Shown: positions 47,480-56,516 of the stretch, piece by piece | Layout of the letters: each line of letters begins with the position of its first letter | Position numbering within the stretch: the stretch's first letter is position 1 | Source of the DNA: Sediminibacterium sp. FEMGT703S | GTDB taxonomy: Bacteria; Bacteroidota; Bacteroidia; Chitinophagales; Chitinophagaceae | Length of the DNA: 64,000 bases | Direction of reading: 5' to 3' | NCBI GenBank assembly: GCA_002786355.1 | Contig: PGCO01000008.1 | Span: 1-64,000, forward strand | Program-made: the position numbers and the translations under genes | The notes under the pieces: model-generated | The model's input: the letters and a program-made list of their open reading frames with translations, nothing else | Databases searched by the model: none | What the model was told of the DNA's origin: nothing

Positions 47480-47558
47480 GAAAGCTAAATTGGTTGCGAA
47501 AATAACCCATCAGTTTCACTTTTATCACTATTTTGGGGCATTAACGAAAATGTTTGCT

Positions 47559-49058
47559 ATGACAGATAAAACAAAATCGATTGCACATCCAAAAGGACTG
47601 TATGTATTATTTGCAACCGAAATGTGGGAACGCTTCAACTATTATGGCATGAGAGCCATCTTGGTCTTGTTCATGACTAAGGCATTGATGTTCGACAAAG
47701 TATTTGCCTCCAATTTATATGGAAGTTATACAGGCTTAATTTATTTGACCCCATTGGTGGGTGGATATGTGGCCGACAGATATTGGGGCAATAAGCGGTC
47801 AATTTTAGCAGGTGGTATATTAATGGCCATCGGAGAATTCATTTTGTTTTTTTGTGGAATGTTGTATGAATCTAACCCAGATGCATCATCTTGGTTGTTC
47901 TTTTCTGGCTTGGGTTTCATGATTGCAGGGAATGGATTTTTCAAACCAAATATCTCTTCATTAGTAGGTCAATTATATAGAAAAGGAGATACCCGAACCG
48001 ATTCGGCTTATACTATATTTTACATGGGAATTAATGTGGGTGGAGCTTTGGGGCCATTTGTATGTGGATTGGTAGGCGATACCGGCAATCCTGCCGATTT
48101 TAAATGGGCATTTTTGGCCGGGGGGATTGGAATGCTCTTGGGAGTAGCCACTCTAAAATTATTGCACAATAAATATGTGTTAGACCCAGAAGGAAAAACC
48201 TTAGGACTTACACCAGATAATGCACCTGCTAAATTTTTGAAACCACTATTCATGGTGGGATCATTGTTAGCGTTTTCTATTTTGACCATCGGATTAATTT
48301 ATGCAGACGTTAAAATATTTAGCTACTTATTTTATCTGTTGATTGCAAGTATTTTATTGATAGCATTCATTGTGTTCTCCGATAAAAGTTTGAGCAGTTT
48401 AGAGAAGAAAAAAGTGGCAGTAATTTTTACCGTTTCTTTCTTTGTCATTTTCTTTTGGAGTGCTTTTGAACAAGCAGGTGCATCCCTCACATTTTTTGCA
48501 GAAGAGCAAACCAATAGAGACTTAGGGTTCTATGTAGTACCCGCCAGTTTCTTTCAATCATTAAATTCCACATTCGTTGTAATACTTGCACCCATCTTTG
48601 CTTTTCTGTGGTTAAAAATGGGCAAGCGGGAACCATCATCCCCTACCAAAATGGCCATGGGTTTATTCTTATTGGCATTGGGTTATTTATGGATTGCGTT
48701 TGGTGTAAAAGACGTGCAGCCCGGTGTTAAAGTAAGTATGATCTGGTTAACAGGCATGTACTTTATGCATACCAGTGGAGAATTATGTTTATCGCCCATT
48801 GGATTATCGTTGGTGAATAAATTAGCGCCAGTAAAATTTGCTTCCTTATTAATGGCCGTATGGTTTACAGCCAATGCATTCGCGAATAAATTAGCAGGCG
48901 TTTTAAGTGCCTTGTATCCTGATGGAAAAACGACTTATGTAATGGGATTTGCCATCACTAATTTGAATGAGTACTTCATGATGTTTGTGGTAATGGCCGG
49001 AACAGCATCCATTATCTTATTTATATTAGCGAGCAAGTTGAAGAAAATGATGGATTAA
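47559..49058 (+). CDS. POT-family proton-coupled peptide transporter
   Basis: 499 residues from the ATG at 47559 (MTDKTKSIAHPKGLYVLF); the frame reaches back to 47478 with other possible starts, which would overlap the purD start. The PTR2/POT signatures are visible: LFATEMWERFNYYGMRAIL near the N-terminus (E-x-x-E-R-F) and YMGINVGGALGPFVCG. About 14 membrane segments are present. It imports di- and tripeptides with protons. The OPT gene follows 16 bp later, so both form one peptide-uptake operon. Confidence 0.95.
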   Translation: MTDKTKSIAHPKGLYVLFATEMWERFNYYGMRAILVLFMTKALMFDKVFASNLYGSYTGLIYLTPLVGGYVADRYWGNKRSILAGGILMAIGEFILFFCGMLYESNPDASSWLFFSGLGFMIAGNGFFKPNISSLVGQLYRKGDTRTDSAYTIFYMGINVGGALGPFVCGLVGDTGNPADFKWAFLAGGIGMLLGVATLKLLHNKYVLDPEGKTLGLTPDNAPAKFLKPLFMVGSLLAFSILTIGLIYADVKIFSYLFYLLIASILLIAFIVFSDKSLSSLEKKKVAVIFTVSFFVIFFWSAFEQAGASLTFFAEEQTNRDLGFYVVPASFFQSLNSTFVVILAPIFAFLWLKMGKREPSSPTKMAMGLFLLALGYLWIAFGVKDVQPGVKVSMIWLTGMYFMHTSGELCLSPIGLSLVNKLAPVKFASLLMAVWFTANAFANKLAGVLSALYPDGKTTYVMGFAITNLNEYFMMFVVMAGTASIILFILASKLKKMMD

Positions 49059-49074
49059 TCTTTAAATAACTTTT

Positions 49075-51120
49075 ATGTCTCAACCAACTAAGCAATTCAA
49101 ACCCTTTGTGGCCCCCGAATCTAAAATGGCCGAACTAACCGTCAAGTCTATATTAGTCGGAAGTTTATTTGGGGTAATATTTGGAGCAGCCACGGTATAC
49201 CTTGCATTAAAAGCAGGCTTAACAGTTTCTGCATCCATACCTATTGCGGTGATTGCGATTACCTTGGGACGTAAGTTTTTAAAGACGACTATTCTAGAGA
49301 ATAATATTATACAAACTACTGGCTCTGCAGGAGAAAGTATTGCAGCAGGCGTAGCATTTACCTTACCTGGTTTTTTATTTTTATCCTCACCAGATAGCGC
49401 AGAATATTTTAATTATTTAACCATTTTAATATTGGCCATTGTAGGAGGTTTGTTGGGCACATTATTAATGGTGCCATTGCGCAAAGCCTTAATTGTAAAC
49501 GAACACGATAATCTGCCTTATCCAGAAGGAACTGCATGTGGAGATGTATTAAAAGCAGGAGAGAAGGGAGGAGATTTTGCAAAGACAGCATTCTGGGGAT
49601 TAGGAGTTGCATTCGTTTATGCACTCTTGCAAAAAGTATTGCACGTAATTGCAGAAACACCTTATTATGCCACACAACAAATCAATAAATTTTTTCCATC
49701 CGCAAAAGTGAGTGGAGAAATCACCCCAGAATATTTAGGGGTAGGATATATTATTGGTCCTAAAATTGGGGGTGTATTGGTTGCAGGAGGGGTGTTGAGT
49801 TGGTTGGTATTTATTCCATTATTTTCTTCCTTGGTACCACCCGATATGATTGCAGCACAATTAGTGAAACTAGGATACTTAGCTGATATAGCAGTGGCTG
49901 GCGGAAAAGGCGGTTGGGATCCGGTAGCACATACTTTTAAAGATTTTTCTTCTGCAGTGTATTATGCTTATATCAGACAAATTGGAGCAGGAACAGTTGC
50001 CGCAGGAGGTATTATTACATTAATTAAAACAGTACCAACGATTGTTAAGTCTGTTAAAGGATCAGTTGCATCTTTAAAAGCCGAGAGCGGAGAAAATGCA
50101 GGCACTGTGTTAAGAACAGAAAAAGACTTGAGTTTAAAAGTAGTTGGCTTAGGAACATTAGGCCTTATTCTTTTGATTACTTTATTGCCTCAAGTACCTG
50201 GAGACAGTGTGTTGCAGAAATTATTAATTGGAATTTTAGTCATCCTATTTGGTGCTTTATTCGTAACTGTTTCTTCTAGAATTGTAGGATTAATTGGCTC
50301 ATCTAACAACCCCATCAGTGGTATGACCATCGCAACCGTAATGGGAACCAGCTTGATTTTTTTAAGTATGGGTTGGACTGGTCAAAGTTATGAGCCATTG
50401 GTATTGGTAGTGGGTGGAATGATCTGTATAGCTGCAGCCAATGCAGGTGCTACATCACAGGATTTAAAAAGCGGATATATTGTAGGTGCAACACCACGCA
50501 ATCAACAGATTGCTTTATTTGTGGGTGCCATTGTATCATCTTTGGTGATAGGCTTAACTGTGAAATTTTTAGATAAACCTAGTTCAGAAATGTTGAGCCA
50601 AGGAATCAATCATGCCATAGGTACAGAAAAATATCCTGCGCCACAAGCCACTTTAATGGCCACGCTGATCAAAGGAATTCTTTCACAGAACCTTGATTGG
50701 CAATATGTTTTTGCAGGGGTGTTCTTAGCGATTACAATGGAGCTCTGCGGTATTAAGTCATTAAGTTTTGCGGTGGGAGCATACCTGCCATTGGCTACCA
50801 CTTTGCCTATCTTTTTAGGCGGTGCAATTAGAGGGATTGTAGAAAGCAAACAGAAAAAAGCCAATCAACAACTCAGTGCCGAAGAAGAGGAATTGGGCAA
50901 GGGCAATTTATTTGCAACAGGATTGGTAGCAGGTGGTGCAGTAGCAGGGGTAATCATTGCATTTGTGTCTGGCTCCGAATCTGGCGAGAAATTCTTGGCT
51001 GCAATTAGCCAAGAAGAAGGATTGGTTCATCTGCTATCTGAAAATGGTTATTTTTTGATGGGCTCCTTATTCTTTGCATTGATGGCAGGTATCCTTTATA
51101 AAGTGGCCACCAAAAAATAA
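49075..51120 (+). CDS. OPT-family oligopeptide transporter
   Basis: 681 residues with about fifteen membrane segments. The N-terminal half holds AGESIAAGVAFTLPGFLFL and LPYPEGTACGDVLKAGE, typical of bacterial OPT proteins; the C-terminal half has SFAVGAYLPLATTLPIFLGG and a cytoplasmic basic loop before the last helices. Members move oligopeptides or metal-chelate complexes. It is cotranscribed with the POT gene 16 bp upstream. Confidence 0.94.
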   Translation: MSQPTKQFKPFVAPESKMAELTVKSILVGSLFGVIFGAATVYLALKAGLTVSASIPIAVIAITLGRKFLKTTILENNIIQTTGSAGESIAAGVAFTLPGFLFLSSPDSAEYFNYLTILILAIVGGLLGTLLMVPLRKALIVNEHDNLPYPEGTACGDVLKAGEKGGDFAKTAFWGLGVAFVYALLQKVLHVIAETPYYATQQINKFFPSAKVSGEITPEYLGVGYIIGPKIGGVLVAGGVLSWLVFIPLFSSLVPPDMIAAQLVKLGYLADIAVAGGKGGWDPVAHTFKDFSSAVYYAYIRQIGAGTVAAGGIITLIKTVPTIVKSVKGSVASLKAESGENAGTVLRTEKDLSLKVVGLGTLGLILLITLLPQVPGDSVLQKLLIGILVILFGALFVTVSSRIVGLIGSSNNPISGMTIATVMGTSLIFLSMGWTGQSYEPLVLVVGGMICIAAANAGATSQDLKSGYIVGATPRNQQIALFVGAIVSSLVIGLTVKFLDKPSSEMLSQGINHAIGTEKYPAPQATLMATLIKGILSQNLDWQYVFAGVFLAITMELCGIKSLSFAVGAYLPLATTLPIFLGGAIRGIVESKQKKANQQLSAEEEELGKGNLFATGLVAGGAVAGVIIAFVSGSESGEKFLAAISQEEGLVHLLSENGYFLMGSLFFALMAGILYKVATKK

Positions 51121-51175
51121 CTTTTCACTGGTTAAACCTTTGGTTCGTTTAGCTATCTTACTGCAAATTCAGTAC

Positions 51176-52939
51176 ATGAAATTTGCAAAAGGCATTCTAT
51201 TTTGCTTAGCGATTACGGCGACCTTTGGATTTACCTCATTGATGGAGGACCCCATTCCCTATAAAAAGTTTGGCTATACCCCCCAACAGGCTGCTGCACG
51301 ATTGTTAGACCGATTCAGTTTTGGTGCCAAACCAGGTCAGGTAGAAGCAGTGGTGAATATAGGTTTAGAAAATTGGTTGGAGCAACAATTCGCAGCCAAT
51401 CAACCCAATATCGCACTAGAAAAAAGACTGTCTAATTTTAAGTCATTATCGCTCTCTAACGATACCATTGTAAATACCTATTTAAACGCGGGTCAAGTTA
51501 TACGATTGGCAACTAGAAAAGGAATCATCAATAGAGATTCCATTAAAGGAGATCCCAAAGAATATAGAGAGCAGGTTCGAGTAATCATGGAACAAGAAGG
51601 GTATAAGCCGATACTTGAATTGCATCGTGAATTGGTGAATCAAAAAGTATTGAGTGCAGCTTACAGTAATAATCAATTGCAAGAAGTACTCACCGATTTT
51701 TGGTTTAATCATTTCAATGTTTCAGTTACCAAGAATCAATGCCAGCAATACGTGTACACTTATGAGCGAGATGCTATTCGCCCCAATGTAATGGGAAAAT
51801 TCAAAGACCTGTTATTGGCTACTGCACAGCACCCAGCTATGTTAGAATATTTAGACAATGCAAGTAGTGTTAGTGTTCGCAATGCCCCAAGGTTGAATGC
51901 TAACGCGCCAAGAAATGCAAGAGGCTTGAATGAAAACTATGCGCGTGAAGTAATGGAATTGCATACACTAGGTGTTGACGGTGGATATACGCAAGCAGAT
52001 GTTACTACAGTTGCTAAAGCATTAACAGGATGGACCGTAATGCCCTTGGCAAAAGATGCACCAGCAAGAAATCTATTAGAAAGATTAAATCCTGCTCAGT
52101 TAGAAAGAAGAGGGTTTGTAATGAAAGGTGATTTCTTATTCAGAGCAGATCAGCACGACAACGAACCCAAAACCATTTTAAATAAAAATTTTCCTGCCAA
52201 CGGTGGATACCAAGAAGGAATTGATGTATTGACCATGTTGGCAGAACATCCTTCTACAGCAAAATTTATTTGCACCAAATTGGCCACCAGATTTGTGAGT
52301 GATACACCTTCTGCTGCATTGGTAAAAACGATGGTGAAAACTTTTTTATCTACAGATGGTGATATCAAAGCCGTGTTGCGAACGATGGTGCAAGATCCTG
52401 CTTTTTGGAAAAAATCGGTTTCGCATGAAAAAGTAAAGTCGCCATTTGAAATGGTGATCAGTGCTGTAAGAGCTACCAATGCACAAGTGATACAACCCTT
52501 TCAATTGTTTAATTGGTGCACCAAAATGGGGCAACGATTTTATTATTATCAAGCACCCACTGGTTTCCCCGATAGAGCTTCGAATTGGATTAATACGGGC
52601 GCTCTGCTGAATCGAATGAATTTTGGTTTGGCATTTTCTTCTCAAAAAATTCCAGGAGTCAGAATGGATTTAGCTGCATTAAATAATTATCATGAACCTG
52701 AAAGTGCGATTGATGCGTTGACGGTTTACAGCAATATTTTATTACCCCAACGAGATCATGCCGCCAATATTAAACGATTGATTCCCTTGGTGAATGACGA
52801 AGCAGTAGAAGAAAAAATTAGTAAAGCTGCAACAGTAGATAAAACTGCTGAACAAATGACATTAGATAAGGGAACAAAAAATATGTTGTCGCAAGTAGTA
52901 GGTATCATTATTGGCTCACCCGAATTTCAAAGAAAATAA
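51176..52939 (+). CDS. DUF1800 family secreted protein
   Basis: 587 residues from the ATG at 51176, which sits at a signal peptide (KFAKGILFCLAITATFGFTS); an earlier TTG frame was set aside. The sequence has the DUF1800 pattern: AAARLLDRFSFGAKPGQVEAVV near the start, LTDFWFNHFNVSVTKNQ, YAREVMELHTLGVDGGYTQADV and RADQHDNEPKTIL. The family is nearly always encoded beside a DUF1501 gene, as here, and has no assigned function. The DUF1501 start follows after 1 bp. Confidence 0.92.
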   Translation: MKFAKGILFCLAITATFGFTSLMEDPIPYKKFGYTPQQAAARLLDRFSFGAKPGQVEAVVNIGLENWLEQQFAANQPNIALEKRLSNFKSLSLSNDTIVNTYLNAGQVIRLATRKGIINRDSIKGDPKEYREQVRVIMEQEGYKPILELHRELVNQKVLSAAYSNNQLQEVLTDFWFNHFNVSVTKNQCQQYVYTYERDAIRPNVMGKFKDLLLATAQHPAMLEYLDNASSVSVRNAPRLNANAPRNARGLNENYAREVMELHTLGVDGGYTQADVTTVAKALTGWTVMPLAKDAPARNLLERLNPAQLERRGFVMKGDFLFRADQHDNEPKTILNKNFPANGGYQEGIDVLTMLAEHPSTAKFICTKLATRFVSDTPSAALVKTMVKTFLSTDGDIKAVLRTMVQDPAFWKKSVSHEKVKSPFEMVISAVRATNAQVIQPFQLFNWCTKMGQRFYYYQAPTGFPDRASNWINTGALLNRMNFGLAFSSQKIPGVRMDLAALNNYHEPESAIDALTVYSNILLPQRDHAANIKRLIPLVNDEAVEEKISKAATVDKTAEQMTLDKGTKNMLSQVVGIIIGSPEFQRK

Positions 52940-52940
52940 T

Positions 52941-54200
52941 ATGAGTAGTAGAAGAGCATTTATGCGATCAGGTGCTATGGCACTATTTGCAACTGGCATT
53001 GCTGGCGGGATACCTGCATTTATCACTCGAGCCGCTGCTGCAGGAATGCCTCCTGCTCCCTACAAAAAAAATAAAGTATTGGTATGCATATTCCAAAGAG
53101 GAGCCATGGATGGATTGATGGCTGTTACGCCATTTACCGATATGGAATTAAAAAAGGTACGCCCCACTTTGTTTATGGACCCTACCAATGGTGCGGGTAA
53201 ATTATTTGATTTGGATGGGCAGTTTGGATTGCATCCGAGCTTTGCTTCCTTGCAACCATTCTTTGCAGACAAAAGATTAGCCATTGCACATGGAGTAGGG
53301 AGTCCGAATACAACTCGCAGTCATTTTGATGCACAGGATTATATGGAATCGGGTACGCCCTTTAGCAAGAGTACATCCAGTGGTTGGTTAAACAGGGCAA
53401 TAGGTTTAATGGGGCATGATGCCAGTCCATTTAGAGCAGTGAGTATTACCGGGGCATTGCCAAGAAGTTTATATGGAAGCCAGGAAGCATTGGCCATTAG
53501 TAACCTAGCAGACTTTGCCCTTCAAACCAAGGGAAACCCAATGGCCGCTAATTTAACAGCAGGTTCATTTGAAGAATTGTATGAACAAGCCAGTAATCGT
53601 TTATTGAACAGAGCTGGAAAAGAAAGTTTTGAAGCATTAAAAATGCTGAACGTAAATGATATCAAAAACTATAAACCCGTTGCGGGCGTAGTATACCCCA
53701 ACAGTCCACTGGGTAATTCATTAAAACAAATTGCCGTACTCATTAAAATGAATATTGGATTGGAAGTAGCATTTGCAGAGAGTGGGGGATGGGACACGCA
53801 TTTTAATCAAGGCACCCTCAATGGAGTATTCGCTCGCAACGTGCGAGACTTTAGTGACAGCATTGCAGCATTTTGGAATGATATGAGCGGTTACCAAGAT
53901 GATGTTACCTTAATGACCATGACCGAGTTTGGTAGAACGGTTGCGCAAAACGGTACAGGGGGCACCGATCATGGAAGAGCCAGTTGTTCCTTTATTTTAG
54001 GCAATGACGTGCAAGGTGGAAAAGTCTATCAGCAAATAGGTTCATTGGCTAAAGATCAATTAGAAGATCAACGCGACCTGCCTGTTACCACTGATTTTAG
54101 ATCGGTATTTAGTGGTGTAGCCAATAAACACTTAGGCATCAACAACAACGGCATATTATTCCCGAAGTGGGAGGGGAAGGTGTTGGAGATTATTCGTTAA
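52941..54200 (+). CDS. DUF1501 family secreted protein with twin-arginine signal
   Basis: 419 residues. The ATG at 52941 lies 1 bp after the DUF1800 stop. The N-terminus reads MSSRRAFMRSGAMALFATGIAGGI, with SRRAFM matching the Tat consensus, so it probably folds in the cytoplasm before export. The body has the DUF1501 pattern: VLVCIFQRGAMDGLMAVTPF, GWDTHFNQG, MTEFGRTVAQNGTGGTDHGRA, an alkaline-phosphatase/sulfatase-like fold with His/Asp residues that may bind metal. It works with the DUF1800 protein by association. Its 3' end is repeated at 55997-56039. Confidence 0.93.
   Translation: MSSRRAFMRSGAMALFATGIAGGIPAFITRAAAAGMPPAPYKKNKVLVCIFQRGAMDGLMAVTPFTDMELKKVRPTLFMDPTNGAGKLFDLDGQFGLHPSFASLQPFFADKRLAIAHGVGSPNTTRSHFDAQDYMESGTPFSKSTSSGWLNRAIGLMGHDASPFRAVSITGALPRSLYGSQEALAISNLADFALQTKGNPMAANLTAGSFEELYEQASNRLLNRAGKESFEALKMLNVNDIKNYKPVAGVVYPNSPLGNSLKQIAVLIKMNIGLEVAFAESGGWDTHFNQGTLNGVFARNVRDFSDSIAAFWNDMSGYQDDVTLMTMTEFGRTVAQNGTGGTDHGRASCSFILGNDVQGGKVYQQIGSLAKDQLEDQRDLPVTTDFRSVFSGVANKHLGINNNGILFPKWEGKVLEIIR
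54155..54196. repeat. End of the DUF1501 gene; first copy of a direct repeat flanking the AbiE module
   Basis: Forty-two bases of the DUF1501 3' end match 55997-56039 at roughly 80 percent, with one indel. The shared part includes ATTATT, GAAGTGGG and TGTTGGAGATT. The two copies enclose the AbiE genes only. Confidence 0.7.
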
Positions 54201-54227
54201 GATTTAATGATGTTTTGTATTCAATTA

Positions 54228-54244
54228 GTCAGTTTTTAACTGAC
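54228..54244. promoter_or_regulatory. Inverted repeat upstream of the AbiE operon
   Basis: GTCAGTT and AACTGAC, separated by TTT, form a perfect 7-bp stem 94 bp ahead of the abiEi start. It could be an operator for AbiEi or a weak terminator for the DUF1501 gene; the T-rich loop and following sequence do not decide this. Confidence 0.45.
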
Positions 54245-54309
54245 AGATTACCTATGAAAAATTATTTTTTGTAATTTTAATAAATAATTATTTATCTTTC
54301 ATATTCTAT

Positions 54310-54330
54310 TTATCAGCTTTAACCTGATAA
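54310..54330. promoter_or_regulatory. Inverted repeat directly upstream of abiEi, operator candidate
   Basis: TTATCAG and CTGATAA enclose 7 bp and end 7 bp before the abiEi ATG. AbiEi antitoxins of the type IV systems repress their own promoter by binding inverted repeats, so this is the better operator candidate of the two repeats here. The assignment is inference. Confidence 0.5.
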
Positions 54331-54337
54331 TATTACT

Positions 54338-55159
54338 ATGAAAAATAAATATATTTCAACGAAATCAAACAAGCTGCTATCCTATTTTCATGAACAGCAT
54401 ATGAATTGTTTTGACTATTCTTTGGCAAGCAAAGCCTTGCCTGATTCTAAAGCAAGTGCAGTCAGAGAATTACTCAGTGATATGACAAAGAGAGGTTTAT
54501 TGATGCGATTGAAAGAAGGTGTTTATTACATCATACCCTATGAACAAAATGCAGAAACCTTTATGCCCGACTGGCATTTGGTTGCAGAACATTTGGTGAA
54601 TGATGCCAAACATTATATAAGCTATTATTCTGCTTTGCAAATACATAACCTCATTACGCAGCCATCAATGAAAGAACAAATCGTTGTTTCAAAACAAATC
54701 CGTCCTTCAGAAATAAAAATTAAGGAAGTCCCTTTTCAATTTATCTATCATAATGAGAAACATTTTTTTGGTTCAAAGAAAATATGGATTGACAGCTTTA
54801 ATAAAGTCATGTGTTCCGACTTAGAAAAAACCTTTATTGATTGCTTATTCAAACCTGATTATGCTGGTGGCATAGTTGAAGTGGCGAGAGCGATATACAC
54901 TTCTAAAGACAAAATAAAATACGATACACTGCTTGATTATACTAAGAAATTCGATTCTCAAGCAGTAATAAAACGTTTGGGCTTTATTTTAGAAATATTA
55001 GAAATCAATACCAAAATTGTTGAGGAACTACAACAAATGAAAACCGCTTCATATGTGGTGCTTGACACCGAATTGCCAAAAACAGGAAAGCGAATTAGCC
55101 GTTGGAGTATTCAACAGAATTTGGAAACGGAAACCATTAAATCTGCCATTTACACATGA
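54338..55159 (+). CDS. AbiEi-type antitoxin / transcriptional regulator
   Basis: 273 residues, the usual size. The N-terminal 80 residues form a winged-helix-like DNA-binding domain (DSKASAVRELLSDMTKRGLLMRLKEGVYYIIPY), followed by the C-terminal antitoxin domain (YYSALQIHNLITQPSMKEQIVVSK, LEKTFIDCLFKPDYAGGIVEVARA). This is the AbiEi family of type IV toxin-antitoxin systems. The toxin gene overlaps by 4 bp (ATGA), a typical arrangement. In characterised AbiE systems the antitoxin represses the operon and counteracts the nucleotidyltransferase toxin without direct complex formation. Confidence 0.9.
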   Translation: MKNKYISTKSNKLLSYFHEQHMNCFDYSLASKALPDSKASAVRELLSDMTKRGLLMRLKEGVYYIIPYEQNAETFMPDWHLVAEHLVNDAKHYISYYSALQIHNLITQPSMKEQIVVSKQIRPSEIKIKEVPFQFIYHNEKHFFGSKKIWIDSFNKVMCSDLEKTFIDCLFKPDYAGGIVEVARAIYTSKDKIKYDTLLDYTKKFDSQAVIKRLGFILEILEINTKIVEELQQMKTASYVVLDTELPKTGKRISRWSIQQNLETETIKSAIYT

Positions 55160-55959
55160 TTAAACCCGGAGAAATACAGCATAAAGCTAATGCAGTTGGA
55201 GTTCGTGACCAACAGATTGAAAAGGATTATATCCTTTCATGGATTCTGTTTGGTATTTCTAAACATGTGCAACTTTCAAAGACAATTATTTTTAAAGGGG
55301 GAACAGTTTTAAAGAAAGTTTATTTTGAAGACTATCGATTTTCGGAGGACTTAGATTTCACATTGCTGAATGCAGAAATACCTAACGAGCAAATTTTCAC
55401 ATGGTTCAGAGAAGTATTTGAATTCATAAAAGAAGAGGCCAATATTCCGCTTGAAATAATTGACAATAATGAACATGTAGATGGGGGCATTAATTTTTAC
55501 ATCAGCTACATTGGTCCGCTTGGCGGACAAGGAAACAACAAAAAAGTAAAAGTTGATATTTCACGCAGAGAACAACTAGTTTTTGAACCTGTGATGAATG
55601 ATGTATTTATTGGCTATTCTGATTTGGACGAACACCAACTTTTATGTTATCCATTAGAAGAAATATTAGTTGAAAAAATGCGTTCAGTAATGCAGCGAAT
55701 GCAGGCAAGAGATTTCTACGACATCTGGTATTTACTGGAAGAGCATAAAATGGATGTAGCTTTTTATGTTAGTGAATTTGAAGCCAAATGCAAAAGCAAA
55801 GATTTAATATATACCGATTTTCCTAAAAAGTTGGATGAACGATTGCCACAATACAAAGGAAGATGGAAAAGCTCCATGAGCGAACAAATAAAAGACTTGC
55901 CCGACTTTGACCAAGTGGAAAGAGAAGTGGTGCGACACCTTAAAAAATTGAAGTTTTAG
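55156..55959 (+). CDS. AbiEii-type nucleotidyltransferase toxin
   Basis: 267 residues. Motif I is FKGGTVLKK (46-54), motif II SEDLDFTL (63-70) with Asp65 and Asp67 as metal ligands, and motif III-like residues are in ILVEKMRSVMQRMQARDFYDIWYLL (Lys174, Arg185, Asp186, Asp189). This is the AbiEii/AbiGii family of DNA polymerase beta-like fold, which modifies tRNA or other targets in characterised members and acts in abortive phage infection. All core residues are present, so the toxin looks intact. It starts inside the antitoxin stop. Confidence 0.9.
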   Translation: MIKPGEIQHKANAVGVRDQQIEKDYILSWILFGISKHVQLSKTIIFKGGTVLKKVYFEDYRFSEDLDFTLLNAEIPNEQIFTWFREVFEFIKEEANIPLEIIDNNEHVDGGINFYISYIGPLGGQGNNKKVKVDISRREQLVFEPVMNDVFIGYSDLDEHQLLCYPLEEILVEKMRSVMQRMQARDFYDIWYLLEEHKMDVAFYVSEFEAKCKSKDLIYTDFPKKLDERLPQYKGRWKSSMSEQIKDLPDFDQVEREVVRHLKKLKF

Positions 55960-55996
55960 AAATTGTAAACTTCCAATTTTATTAAGCTTTGAACAG

Positions 55997-56039
55997 ATTA
56001 TTTTTGAAGTGGGGAGGGAAAGGTGTTGGAGATTGTACG
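55997..56039. repeat. Second, diverged copy of the DUF1501 3' end, downstream of AbiE
   Basis: This 43-bp stretch matches 54155-54196 with one indel; translated, it gives LFLKWGGKGV where the gene has LFPKWEGKVL. It begins 37 bp after the abiEii stop and is noncoding here. It probably marks the right boundary of the inserted AbiE module. Confidence 0.65.
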
Positions 56040-56084
56040 ATAGTAATCTATCCATTTGGGAGGAATAAATTGTATTATTCTTTT

Positions 56085-56516
56085 GTTGGTTCTACGTTTA
56101 CAGGAACATCTCTAATTGCAAAATCAAAGCCTCGACGTAAAAACTTACGGTATGCTATTGAATATTCTTTTTGAAATTGTTCTCTTGTAAGTAGTTGGTA
56201 GTTTCCTTAATTTTCTTTTTTGAAAGAGGGTTTAAACTGAAAAAATTTTAAGTTAAATAAAAAAAAATCAAGCGTCCCGTGTCTTGAAGATTTATTTGAT
56301 AAAAATATCTCGTTTTCCATGAAGGGTTTACTCGTAATTCTTTATAATCAGGTACTTTTAAGTAAGTACGCCTCTTTCGCTGCTTATTAAACTAAAATTT
56401 AATTTAATTGTATTTGTAGTTTTAGAAAAAGTTAATCGTATTAAATCTTTATTATTTACTAATTCAACGCTATCATATTTTAATACACACAAAAAATGTT
56501 GGTATATTAATATCTT
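56085..56516 (-). pseudogene. Decayed copy of a family A gene joined to a decayed lipoprotein gene
   Basis: No coding frame survives. 56085-56200 matches 57690-57806, 56215-56373 is identical over 159 bp to 57881-58039, and 56374-56516 matches parts of 58347-58580. The order and strand equal the pair at 57680-58785 with several deletions: most of the A-gene segment 57818-57880, all of 58040-58346, and about 80 bp near 58430-58510. It is therefore a shrunken duplicate of that pair. The long identical stretch shows that the duplication is recent or was renewed by gene conversion. The region 56040-56084 shows nothing recognisable. Confidence 0.75.

Noticed and set aside
47478..47558. N-terminal extension of the POT transporter
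   Set aside because: It overlaps the purD start and adds polar, non-family residues; the ATG at 47559 gives the normal N-terminus.
55989..56174. Short plus-strand ORF of 61 codons after the AbiE toxin gene
   Set aside because: Its first codons come from the degenerate DUF1501 repeat and the rest runs antisense through the decayed family A copy; no signal or family pattern.
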